From positions 1 through 6,029 of the forward strand of contig QNAF01000168.1 of NCBI GenBank assembly GCA_003641405.1: DNA of 6,029 nucleotides. Direction: 5' to 3'. A program made the position numbers and the translations under genes. Under the pieces are notes generated by a model. It searched no databases. It saw only the letters and a program-made list of their open reading frames with translations, and was not told where the DNA came from. The first letter of the stretch is position 1. Each line of letters starts with the position of its first letter. Positions 1 to 6,029 of the stretch are shown piece after piece. Source of the stretch: Candidatus Zixiibacteriota bacterium (GTDB lineage: Bacteria; Zixibacteria; MSB-5A5; GN15; FEB-12).

Positions 1-62
1 AATCTACCAGTGTTTAGATTGACCCCACAGATTTCCTCTTCGCTACAGCTGTCGTAGTTCCC
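1..62. other. Short non-coding stretch downstream of the minus-strand gene
   Basis: This lies 3' of the 579-residue minus-strand gene. It contains two small dyads: AATCT (1-5) with AGATT (16-20), and CTAC (43-46) with GTAG (54-57) around the palindrome ACAGCTGT (45-52). On the minus strand the second dyad comes just after the stop codon. Its 4-base stem has no following T-run, so I do not call it a terminator. Nothing else is supported here. Confidence 0.5.
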
Positions 63-1802
63 CTACCCCGCTAAATCCTCAAGTGCCTTCTTGAATCGTT
101 TGTGTCTGCCTGACAGCAATGCGAACCTGCGCTCCTGCTTTGCTCCTTTGGCGCGAATGACTTTGATCAGCGCCGCCCTCTCAGTCTTGCTCCATTTGGC
201 CAGATCCGGAATATTTGCTATCAACGGCGCCAGCTTCTCAAGCGCCGTAATTTCACTCGGCGACCATTTCTTCCAGTCGCGCGCTTTCAGTACCGAGGTC
301 ACATGCTCTACAGACTTGCGGGTCATCAGTGCGCGATTACCGTTGAACTTCTCGGCGGCGTATTTTGTGATCAGGTAACCGAGATTCACAATTGACAACT
401 CGCTCCAGTCATCCATGCGGCCCGTGTCCATGTGCAGGAAGACGTCGGTCTTGGAGAGCCGTTTGAGCATGTTGATTGGTGAGCGATAACCATTCTTGCT
501 CTTGATCGTCGCGTATTCCAACTCGGCAAGTTTGCGGATGCGTGGTTTGATTGCGCGGAAACCGAGTTTGTAGTAGAACCAGAAAGAACCCGCGTGTATC
601 GGTTCCATGTCGCCGTCACCCATCTGGCGGCTTCGCACCAGGAAAACTCTCGACCCGAAATGATGATAGAACAGCTTGAAGAACTGCTCGATGATGTACG
701 ATGACTCCCCCGACCGAAAGGCCGGGAACACATTAATTGCAATCTCCACCCGGTCGAACAGCGTAGCGCTGATGCCGTAGCCTATCGGCAGACCGTTTCG
801 GATGAGCATAGCGCCGAAATTGGACTCCAGCGGCAGGCGGATCTCCGGCACCGTTCCGAATATGGCAATCTGGATTCCGCGACCCGGCTCGTAGACGTAA
901 ACTTCGGCCGGATTAGCAAACGTGATCGGAAACAGCTCGCGATAACGAACCGCCAGAACTTCGTTGATAGCCTGCACATACTTCTTGCCATCGCGCACAG
1001 AGAGCCTTCGCAACGGAACGGGCGGTTTCAGTATTTCGCGGCGGAGATCCTTCGCGCGGCTGCGCGTACCTTTTTGGTAGTAGATTCTTCCTCTTGGCAG
1101 GCGTTTGAGTGTACAGGACGCCGCTGAGTCTGTCAGATCCCAGGACATTGTCAGGTTAAGGTTCTCGAAAAGATACTGCTGGACTTCGCGCGTAAGTCCC
1201 GATGAAGTGAACAGCTTAACGAGCGTTTCAAGATCACTGCTTGTCCGGTTGCCCCTGGCCATTGCCAGCCAGTCGTTGGTGTCGAAATAGTCATCGTTGT
1301 CGAAAATGTCGGTTTCCTGCCATGCGGACACTAACGGAAGGATGCCATCGATACTCTCTATTGTGCTGTCGTCGGCCTGGCTCCAGTCGATCTCAAGCTG
1401 CCCGGGATGCCAGTTCAGCAAGCACCTTGTAGCCTCCAGACTGAATAGATGTTCTACCGTGGTATCAACAATCCCGGAGTTGACGAGTTTTTTCCCTCGA
1501 CGATCACGCGCGAGTTTTTTGTACTCGTCTACTCGCACAGCAAACGATTGCAACTCGGACTCGGCAGCTTTCCTGATTGGGGCGTTATCAGGGTAGGCAA
1601 ACAGGAAACACAGAAGGTCGTGATATGCCTTCAGAATCCTGGCATCCGCATATTCGCTTTCACTTAACTGCCGGAGAAGCGAGAGCTTCTTCCGCGCGTG
1701 TGAGGCATCAAAGCGAAGTCTGAGCGTGTTAAATTCACGCAGGAGGATCTCCGGTTTGCGACGTTTTCGACCAGATGTAGGTTTCTTGGGATGGGCAGGC
1801 AT
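63..1802 (-). CDS. Conserved hypothetical protein with GNAT-like segment (579 aa)
   Basis: The protein has no assigned function. Its layout matches what I recall of an uncharacterised bacterial family of about 550-600 residues, but that is from memory and untested. Residues 1-45 are very basic (SGRKRRKPE at 10-18). Residues 46-230 look helical. Residues 330-418 resemble a GNAT acetyltransferase core: NGLPIGYG (336-343) as a central strand, FRSGESSY (362-369) in the place of the acetyl-CoA-binding R/Q-x-x-G-x-G/A loop, then FWFYYKLGF (407-415), like the C-terminal 'FYxxxGF' element of GNATs. The loop is non-canonical, so activity is uncertain. Residues 500-579 are helical and Lys/Arg-rich. No signal peptide or membrane segment is evident, so it is probably cytoplasmic. 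The ATG at 1802-1800 is the only early Met. The ribosome site before it is weak (GAAAGAC), so the start is likely but not proven. The gene is divergent from the downstream operon. Antisense and alternate-frame reading frames inside it are shadows. Confidence 0.88.
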   Translation of the reverse strand: MPAHPKKPTSGRKRRKPEILLREFNTLRLRFDASHARKKLSLLRQLSESEYADARILKAYHDLLCFLFAYPDNAPIRKAAESELQSFAVRVDEYKKLARDRRGKKLVNSGIVDTTVEHLFSLEATRCLLNWHPGQLEIDWSQADDSTIESIDGILPLVSAWQETDIFDNDDYFDTNDWLAMARGNRTSSDLETLVKLFTSSGLTREVQQYLFENLNLTMSWDLTDSAASCTLKRLPRGRIYYQKGTRSRAKDLRREILKPPVPLRRLSVRDGKKYVQAINEVLAVRYRELFPITFANPAEVYVYEPGRGIQIAIFGTVPEIRLPLESNFGAMLIRNGLPIGYGISATLFDRVEIAINVFPAFRSGESSYIIEQFFKLFYHHFGSRVFLVRSRQMGDGDMEPIHAGSFWFYYKLGFRAIKPRIRKLAELEYATIKSKNGYRSPINMLKRLSKTDVFLHMDTGRMDDWSELSIVNLGYLITKYAAEKFNGNRALMTRKSVEHVTSVLKARDWKKWSPSEITALEKLAPLIANIPDLAKWSKTERAALIKVIRAKGAKQERRFALLSGRHKRFKKALEDLAG

Positions 1803-1831
1803 ATTACACTTGTCTTTCAGGGTTTGTTGAG

Positions 1832-1837
1832 ATCATA
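1832..1837 (-). promoter_or_regulatory. Possible -10 box for the minus-strand gene
   Basis: Read on the minus strand this is TATGAT, five of six matches to TATAAT. It would give a leader of about 20-25 bases before the ATG at 1802. The hexamer 17 bases upstream, TTATTC, is a poor -35. An alternative pair is TTGCAA (1904-1909) with TAACGT (1881-1886), also 17 bases apart but with a weak -10. Either is only suggestive. Confidence 0.22.
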
Positions 1838-2061
1838 ACGCTGAGCCGTCCTGTGAATAACACCATCGCGGCTCGTGATGACGTTAAGCAGCGAGTGTGC
1901 CGATTGCAAGAAGTTTTCTGGGGAAAGCACGAAATCAAAGAAGCTAAGTCGCTGAGTGCCATAACACTGCTTTGGTGCCGACGCTCTTGGACTTTTCGGT
2001 CTTTCTTCGTTGCCAACCTGTCACATCGATATTACCTTTGTTGCTTGAATTATCGAGTTAC

Positions 2062-2083
2062 GTTGATCCCCGATTGGATCAAC
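2062..2083. promoter_or_regulatory. Perfect 8+8 inverted repeat, candidate operator
   Basis: GTTGATCC (2062-2069) and GGATCAAC (2076-2083) are exact reverse complements separated by six bases, CCGATT. The right arm ends 54 bases before the operon start codon, about where a repressor or activator dimer would bind near a promoter. A further GGATC (2085-2089) follows directly, which could be an extra half-site. No T-run follows, so an intrinsic terminator is unlikely. The symmetry is directly visible; the role as a protein-binding site is inference. Confidence 0.45.
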
Positions 2084-2125
2084 CGGATCGAGACAATAGC
2101 AGAGAACTATCCTCATTGAGCTACC

Positions 2126-2130
2126 AGGAG
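2126..2130 (+). promoter_or_regulatory. Shine-Dalgarno site of the 411-aa gene
   Basis: AGGAG lies seven bases before the ATG at 2138. This is ideal spacing and fixes the start of the first operon gene. Confidence 0.8.
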
Positions 2131-2137
2131 AAACGGT

Positions 2138-3373
2138 ATGTATTTTGACTTGTTGAGCGACAGGGATATGAAGGCCATTGACGCTCTAATCAAATCGTAT
2201 GGCGGTGCGAAGAAAATCTGCAATACGATCAAATCCAGGCGAGAGTATGAAACCAGAAAGAAGATAGCCGGCGAAAAGGGCTTCGGCGAAATGCTGGAGA
2301 AGGCCGAGGGCTATGCGGCAAAGTTTCCGAAGGTTGAGGACTTCATCGCAAAAGAAGATCTGAAGGTGACCAAGCCGGGAATCTGCACTACTCAGGTGTC
2401 AGGCTTCCAGGGCTCACATGTAACGTTTGACTGCATGCGACGACTTGCCGAGGACGGCAATGTCTTCTCGTCCTCCGAGATGATTTCCGTGGTGGCGCTG
2501 ACAGAGCATTATGTTTACTCAGGAGATCTGATGGTCACCCTGGCTATGGCCGAGAATATTATAGGGGCCGACAAGTTCTGCTCGACATGCATGGTCGGTA
2601 TCCCATGGCCAGAGGAAAGGTTCGCAAAGATAGAGAAAGTGACCGGCGAGAAGTTCGACCGGCGAGATCTTGGCGGCGGGCTTTCATCACTGATTCTCAA
2701 GAACATGGGCACCCCTTTCGGTAATTTCGGTGGTATCGAAGTCGGTGACTGCAACCACCTGGTCTATCTGGATGCCATCACACGTACCACACTTGAAACC
2801 GGAGCCAATTTCTTCCTTAATCCAAGCTGGTCTACGATCGTGGCGGCCTGCTACTACGCCCGGCAGATTCCCGATATAAGCTTCAAGATATCGATGTTGC
2901 TCTCCGTTCAGAACACCATTCAATTCAGAATGATGATGAACATTATCAAGGCTTACCTCCGTGACGACGGCACCACCCCCATCTATGAAATCAACATTGG
3001 CAACGCCGCCAGCCCGGAGACGTTCATTCAGTGTGCTGAGGATCTCAAGGCGTCCGGGTTGCCGGATGTTTCTCTGACTGCTCACATGAGAATCAATCCT
3101 GATTTGGGCATGGAGAATTTCGACTGGACAGAGAACGCTCACAAGGTTCTCGATGCCGGTGTTAACCTGACGATTAAATACGAAAGCGACGGCACTGCAA
3201 GACCTTTCGATACAATGGAAACATATTTCCTTTCAGATGAAGAGAGAGGTAATAAAGCTAAGCAGATCGGCGACGTGATCTATCACAAGTGCATCCGGTG
3301 TGATAAGGATGTCAGGGAAATCATGCGCCGGGGTCACGAAGCACGATTTGCTAAAATCTCGCACAAAGCATAG
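2138..3373 (+). CDS. Uncharacterised 411-aa protein, first gene of dehydrogenase operon
   Basis: I do not recognise this family. The protein is soluble-looking, with no signal peptide or clear membrane helix. The N-terminal 70 residues are charged and helical. There are ten cysteines (28, 83, 99, 148, 151, 205, 238, 299, 385, 388), including two CxxC pairs: CSTC at 148-151 and CIRC at 385-388. These could bind zinc or an iron-sulfur cluster, or be redox-active. Glycine-rich stretches, GGGL (179-182) and GTPFGNFGG (191-199), lie mid-protein. From about 246 onward, predicted strands alternate with helices: FKISMLL, IYEINIGN, VSLTAHMRI and NLTIKYESDG. That suggests a beta/alpha, possibly TIM-barrel, fold (inference). 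The strand ends carry polar residues (E284, N286, H316, R318, E349, D351) that could line an active site. The start is set by AGGAG seven bases upstream. The stop is 15 bases before the homoserine dehydrogenase gene, so the two are very likely co-transcribed and the protein probably acts in the same pathway. Confidence 0.92.
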   Translation: MYFDLLSDRDMKAIDALIKSYGGAKKICNTIKSRREYETRKKIAGEKGFGEMLEKAEGYAAKFPKVEDFIAKEDLKVTKPGICTTQVSGFQGSHVTFDCMRRLAEDGNVFSSSEMISVVALTEHYVYSGDLMVTLAMAENIIGADKFCSTCMVGIPWPEERFAKIEKVTGEKFDRRDLGGGLSSLILKNMGTPFGNFGGIEVGDCNHLVYLDAITRTTLETGANFFLNPSWSTIVAACYYARQIPDISFKISMLLSVQNTIQFRMMMNIIKAYLRDDGTTPIYEINIGNAASPETFIQCAEDLKASGLPDVSLTAHMRINPDLGMENFDWTENAHKVLDAGVNLTIKYESDGTARPFDTMETYFLSDEERGNKAKQIGDVIYHKCIRCDKDVREIMRRGHEARFAKISHKA

Positions 3374-3388
3374 GGAGAAAGAAATACA

Positions 3389-4408
3389 ATGCAATTACTA
3401 CTGATTGGTTTTGGAACGGTAGGTCAGGGGCTCGCTGAGCTTCTGATCGAAAAGGAAGGAACACTTCGAGACGAACACGGCCTTGAAGTACAGGTTGTCG
3501 GTATCGCGGATATGCTCAAAGGCAGTATCTATGATGCCGGTGGTATCGACCTGAAAGCGGCTCTCAAAGCTGCCAAAGCAGATAAGAAACTCACCGAGCT
3601 CAAAGGTGGTTTCGATGGTGACGCTCTCGCTATGATCAAACAGGCGAACGCCGACATGATGGTGGAGGCCACTTACACGGATATCAAAACCGGTGAACCG
3701 GCAACTTCGCACATCAAAGCGGCTTTCGAAAAAGGCATGCACGTGACGACCACCAACAAGGGACCCCTGGCTCTCTTCTACCCTGAGTTGGCCAAACTCG
3801 CTGAAGAGAAGGGTGTGAAGTTCTATTTCGAGGGAACGGTCATGAGCGGTACACCAGTCCTGAACCTGATTCGGGAGACACTGGCGGGTTGCCACATCTC
3901 CGAGGTCAAGGGGATCCTCAACGGCACCACCAATTACATGCTCTCACAGATGGAAGAAGGAGCCGCCTACGATGACGTGCTCAAAACAGCCCAGGAGCTT
4001 GGTTATGCCGAGGCTGTCCCGGACGCCGATGTGCTGGGTTGGGATGCTCTGGCAAAAGTGACTATCCTGGCTAACACGGTCTTTGGTGTCAACGCCAAGC
4101 CGGATGATTTCCCCTGCAAGGGGATCACTGAGATCACCCCCGACGCCATAGCCGACGCCAAGTCTCGCGGCAAGCGTTTCAAACTGATCGGCAAAGTGTG
4201 GCGCGACGGCGACAGTGTTAAGGGAAGCGTGGGGACTGAGGAAGTTGACCTCACTCACCCGCTGGCCGGAGTCATGGGTGCTACCAACGCCATGACCATT
4301 TCGACCGACATTCTTGGTGATGTGACTATAGTGGGAGCAGGAGCCGGACGTGCTGAAACCGGCTACAGCGCCCTGATTGATATTATACGGGCAGGAGGAA
4401 AACGATGA
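3389..4408 (+). CDS. Homoserine dehydrogenase family protein, no ACT domain (339 aa)
   Basis: The family catalyses NAD(P)-dependent interconversion of L-aspartate 4-semialdehyde and L-homoserine in the cytoplasm. The Rossmann nucleotide loop is GFGTVGQG (7-14), directly at the N-terminus. TTNKGPLA (121-128) holds the conserved active-site lysine, K124. LNGTTNYML (177-185) is the family's catalytic-domain signature. Residues 206-223 (YAEAVPDADVLGWDALAK) carry the substrate and catalytic acids and lysine: E208, D214, D219 and K223. GAGAGRAETGYSALIDI (316-332) matches the conserved C-terminal motif of the catalytic domain. The protein ends right after it, without the ACT domain found in roughly 430-residue bacterial enzymes, so threonine feedback through ACT is not expected. 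GGGAG precedes the ATG by 11 bases. The stop overlaps the aldehyde dehydrogenase start by four bases (ATGA). Family assignment is secure. The exact substrate is not, because no other threonine-pathway gene is nearby and the neighbour is an aldehyde dehydrogenase. I therefore leave the symbol 'hom' off. Confidence 0.94.
   Translation: MQLLLIGFGTVGQGLAELLIEKEGTLRDEHGLEVQVVGIADMLKGSIYDAGGIDLKAALKAAKADKKLTELKGGFDGDALAMIKQANADMMVEATYTDIKTGEPATSHIKAAFEKGMHVTTTNKGPLALFYPELAKLAEEKGVKFYFEGTVMSGTPVLNLIRETLAGCHISEVKGILNGTTNYMLSQMEEGAAYDDVLKTAQELGYAEAVPDADVLGWDALAKVTILANTVFGVNAKPDDFPCKGITEITPDAIADAKSRGKRFKLIGKVWRDGDSVKGSVGTEEVDLTHPLAGVMGATNAMTISTDILGDVTIVGAGAGRAETGYSALIDIIRAGGKR
4393..4398 (+). promoter_or_regulatory. 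Shine-Dalgarno site of aldehyde dehydrogenase, inside the upstream gene
   Basis: AGGAGG is a full consensus site six bases before the ATG at 4405. It lies within the last codons of the homoserine dehydrogenase gene and encodes part of its AGGKR tail. It fixes the start and supports translational coupling through the ATGA overlap. Confidence 0.85.
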
Positions 4409-5826
4409 AGATGCTGCTTAACGGTCAGTGGGTTGACCGAGATGATAAGATAGACGTTATCGATCCGTTCGACAACTCTGTTATTGATACCGTACCCAGC
4501 GCCAACAATGCTGACGTTGAGACCGCTCTGAGCGCGGCGGTAAAAGGGTTTGAGATATCCAAACGTATGTCCGTATATGACCGGGCACAGATTCTCTACA
4601 AGGCGGCGCAGATAATCTCTAGCCGACTCGAAGAGTTCGCGACTATCATTGCGCGCGAAGGTTCCAAGACGATCAATGAAGCCCGCAAAGAAGCCGGTCG
4701 CTGCGTTAATACCATGACCTGTTCAGCTGAAGAGTCCAAGCGCATTCTCGGTGAGACGATTCCCTGGGATTCATTCCCGGGTGGTGAAAAGAGGCGCGGC
4801 TTCTATTATCGTTTCCCGATTGGTGTCGTGCTGGCGATCACTCCGTTTAACGATCCGCTGAATCTTGTGGCGCATAAACTCGGTCCGGCTATCGCCGCTG
4901 GCAATTCAGTAATCCTCAAACCGGCCACGGTCACGCCGCTGTCAGCTATCAAGTTGGTGGAAGCGCTTGTCGAAGCTGGTTTGCCACCTCAGGTTATTCA
5001 GTGCATCACTGGTATCGGCTCAAAGATTGGCGATCCGCTGGTCAGTGATGAACGCGTGCGGATGGTCTCATTTACGGGTGGCGTCGAAGCTGGCAAGCAC
5101 ATCGCGGGCAAAGCAGGTATCAAAAAGATTGGTATGGAGTTGGGTTCGGACTCGCCGGTAATCGTGTGGAAAGATGCTGATCTGAAGCTGGCCGTGGAAT
5201 CCTGTGTCTCCGGCTCTTTCTGGGCGGCTGGGCAGAACTGCATTGGTGTTCAGCGACTGCTGGTCCACAAAGACATCTATGATGAGTTCAAGACGCAATT
5301 CGTCGAGTTGACAAAAAAATACAAGATCGGTGACAAGCTCAAAGAAGACACGGACATGGGACCGATGATCACTGAGAACGAGGCCAAGCGTGTCGAGAAA
5401 TGGGTCAAGGAAGCTTCCGATAAGGGTGCCAAAGTACTCACCGGTGGTGGCAGGAAAGGCGCACTGGTGGAACCAACGGTGCTGGAAAACGTCCCCGCAG
5501 ATGCCACTATCCACTATGAAGAAGTATTTGGCCCGACGGTCAACCTGTACCCGGTGGACGATCTGGACAAGGCCATTGCCGAAGCCAATTCGCTTCCGTA
5601 CGGTTTGCTTGCGGCCATATTCACGCGGGATGTGGAGGTCGCATTCAAGGCTGCTTACGAGCTTGACTGCGGCGGCGTGATGATAAACGACTCGACTGAC
5701 TATCGCCTTGATTCCATGCCGTTTGGCGGCGTCAAGTATTCCGGACTTGGTCGTGAAGGCCTGAAATTCTCGCTTCAGGAGATGACCGAACCCAAGGTGG
5801 TCTGTTTCAACCTGCCAGGGATATAG
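4405..5826 (+). CDS. NAD(P)-dependent aldehyde dehydrogenase (473 aa)
   Basis: This is a member of the aldehyde dehydrogenase superfamily, which oxidises an aldehyde to a carboxylate through a cysteine thiohemiacetal. All key elements are present: oxyanion-hole N149 in TPFND (146-150), coenzyme-binding K172 in LKPA (171-174), the FTGG turn (223-226), general base E245 in MELGSDSP (244-251), catalytic C279 in GQNC (276-279), and EEVFGP (372-377) contacting the nicotinamide ribose. The C-terminus has DYRLDSMPFGGVKYSGLGREG (432-452), as in the lactaldehyde, succinate-semialdehyde and non-phosphorylating glyceraldehyde-3-phosphate dehydrogenase groups. The motifs do not fix the substrate, so I give no symbol. 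A CoA-acylating semialdehyde dehydrogenase is less likely because E245 is present. Length is normal for the superfamily and no membrane or export signal is seen. It is the last operon gene, overlapping the homoserine dehydrogenase gene by four bases. That suggests a semialdehyde made or used by its neighbour (inference). Two in-frame TAG stops occur in tandem at 5824-5829. Confidence 0.96.
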   Translation: MKMLLNGQWVDRDDKIDVIDPFDNSVIDTVPSANNADVETALSAAVKGFEISKRMSVYDRAQILYKAAQIISSRLEEFATIIAREGSKTINEARKEAGRCVNTMTCSAEESKRILGETIPWDSFPGGEKRRGFYYRFPIGVVLAITPFNDPLNLVAHKLGPAIAAGNSVILKPATVTPLSAIKLVEALVEAGLPPQVIQCITGIGSKIGDPLVSDERVRMVSFTGGVEAGKHIAGKAGIKKIGMELGSDSPVIVWKDADLKLAVESCVSGSFWAAGQNCIGVQRLLVHKDIYDEFKTQFVELTKKYKIGDKLKEDTDMGPMITENEAKRVEKWVKEASDKGAKVLTGGGRKGALVEPTVLENVPADATIHYEEVFGPTVNLYPVDDLDKAIAEANSLPYGLLAAIFTRDVEVAFKAAYELDCGGVMINDSTDYRLDSMPFGGVKYSGLGREGLKFSLQEMTEPKVVCFNLPGI

Positions 5827-5912
5827 TAGGTCAGTCCCCGTGCGGTGCTGACAATGACTGTGCCGGGTGTCCCACCGCTTGCGGTGGGATCAGAGTTGTA
5901 GGTCGGAACCCC
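5827..5912. repeat. Two degenerate copies of a TAGGTC...CCCC element
   Basis: TAGGTCAGTCCCC (5827-5839) and TAGGTCGGAACCCC (5899-5912) are imperfect direct repeats flanking the strong hairpin at 5870-5889. The first copy also starts a weak hairpin, GTCAG (5830-5834) with CTGAC (5848-5852). The arrangement resembles a composite intergenic palindromic repeat of the REP or MITE-remnant kind. With only two short copies in view, that identity is a guess. Confidence 0.35.
5870..5889. terminator. Strong GC-rich hairpin after the operon (terminator or REP-like repeat)
   Basis: TCCCACCGC (5870-5878) and GCGGTGGGA (5881-5889) are exact reverse complements. In RNA this folds as an eight-pair stem closed by a CUUG tetraloop, a known stable loop. 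It begins 44 bases after the aldehyde dehydrogenase stop, a good place to end the operon transcript or protect its 3' end. No T-run follows on either strand, so it is not a textbook intrinsic terminator. It may instead be a dispersed palindromic repeat. The hairpin itself is certain; the function is not. Confidence 0.5.
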
Positions 5913-6029
5913 ATAGGCGCTAACTTTAGGTTGGGTGTGGTCTCAGATTAGGACAGTATGCGCGCTTGCGTTTTCTTGGTGTATCGCACAAGTGTCGTCC
6001 GAGACTCGCCACCCCAGCCATGATAGTTG
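5890..6029. other. Downstream non-coding tail
   Basis: No gene is supported here. The octamer CGCTTGCG at the tip of the preceding hairpin recurs at 5963-5970. There it is followed by TTTTCTT (5971-5977), giving a very weak three-pair hairpin with a T-rich tail. TTAGG occurs at 5926-5930 and 5948-5952. The last ATG (6020-6022) has no ribosome site in front of it. Confidence 0.45.

Larger units (their letters stand above)
1803..2137. other. Divergent intergenic region (335 bases)
   Basis: This region separates the minus-strand 579-aa gene from the plus-strand operon and should carry the promoters of both. It holds a perfect inverted repeat at 2062-2083 and the Shine-Dalgarno site at 2126-2130. 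A possible minus-strand -10 hexamer lies at 1832-1837. On the plus strand I could not find a convincing sigma-70 pair. TTGCCA at 2010-2015 is a good -35 match but has only TACCTT (2033-2038) at the 17-base distance. Two open frames across the region look non-coding and are listed as rejected. Confidence 0.7.

Noticed and set aside
43..57. Small dyad after the minus-strand gene as its terminator
   Set aside because: The stem is only four pairs with a seven-base loop and is not followed by a T-run on the minus strand.
386..742. 118-residue minus-strand open frame in another frame of the 579-aa gene
   Set aside because: It is Ser/Arg/Trp-rich out-of-frame reading of the GNAT-like segment. The main frame carries the recognisable motifs without interruption, so no frameshift is implied.
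1804..2016. 70-residue minus-strand open frame ending one base before the 579-aa gene
   Set aside because: The close spacing hinted at a leader peptide or coupled gene. However, it starts with TTG, has no properly spaced ribosome site and shows no recognisable sequence pattern. Related genomes would be needed to revive it.
1853..2119. 88-residue plus-strand open frame in the intergenic region
   Set aside because: It starts with GTG without a ribosome site. Its composition is rich in Trp, Cys and Arg and looks random, and it spans the likely promoter and inverted repeat of the operon.
2687..3142. 151-residue antisense open frame inside the 411-aa gene
   Set aside because: It lies wholly opposite a well-supported gene with a strong ribosome site and shows no domain pattern of its own. 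The long antisense frames at 3398-3895 and 5068-5514 are rejected on the same grounds.
5948..6029. Open minus-strand frame entering from the right edge, possible C-terminus of a neighbouring gene
   Set aside because: Only about 27 codons are visible before a TAA at 5950-5948, and no family motif is recognisable. The adjacent repeats make non-coding sequence more likely.
6020..6029. ATG near the right edge as the start of a further plus-strand gene
   Set aside because: Only three codons are visible, and the 20 bases before it contain no Shine-Dalgarno-like sequence.

Overview
The window looks bacterial. Coding is dense, intergenic gaps are short, Shine-Dalgarno sites are clear, and two genes overlap by an ATGA junction. 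Base composition is moderate. No rRNA, tRNA or other taxonomic marker is present, so the organism cannot be named from the sequence. The GC-rich palindromic tail and the mix of conserved-hypothetical and metabolic genes give a weak hunch of an uncultured bacterium, perhaps of the FCB group such as Zixibacteria. That is not evidence.

Layout: bases 1-62 are non-coding. A 579-residue gene on the minus strand (63-1802) encodes a conserved hypothetical protein with a GNAT-acetyltransferase-like segment in its second half. A 335-base divergent intergenic region follows (1803-2137). It holds a perfect 8+8 inverted repeat (2062-2083) upstream of the next gene, and a possible minus-strand -10 box. Three plus-strand genes (2138-5826) then form a tight operon: an unrecognised 411-residue protein, an ACT-less homoserine dehydrogenase family enzyme, and an NAD(P)-dependent aldehyde dehydrogenase with all its catalytic residues. 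Gene spacing is +15 bases and then a 4-base overlap. The last 203 bases (5827-6029) have no supported gene but contain a strong GC-rich hairpin and short degenerate repeats.

How the genes may work together: the two dehydrogenases are translationally coupled and could act in sequence on a semialdehyde. Homoserine dehydrogenases interconvert homoserine and aspartate 4-semialdehyde, and an aldehyde dehydrogenase could oxidise such a semialdehyde to an acid. The first gene of the operon has two CxxC motifs and an apparent alternating beta/alpha C-terminal half. It is the unknown partner and the most interesting item here. The usual threonine-biosynthesis partners (aspartokinase, homoserine kinase, threonine synthase) are absent from the window, so a catabolic or specialised pathway is as likely as biosynthesis. 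The divergent 579-residue gene has no evident functional link to the operon.
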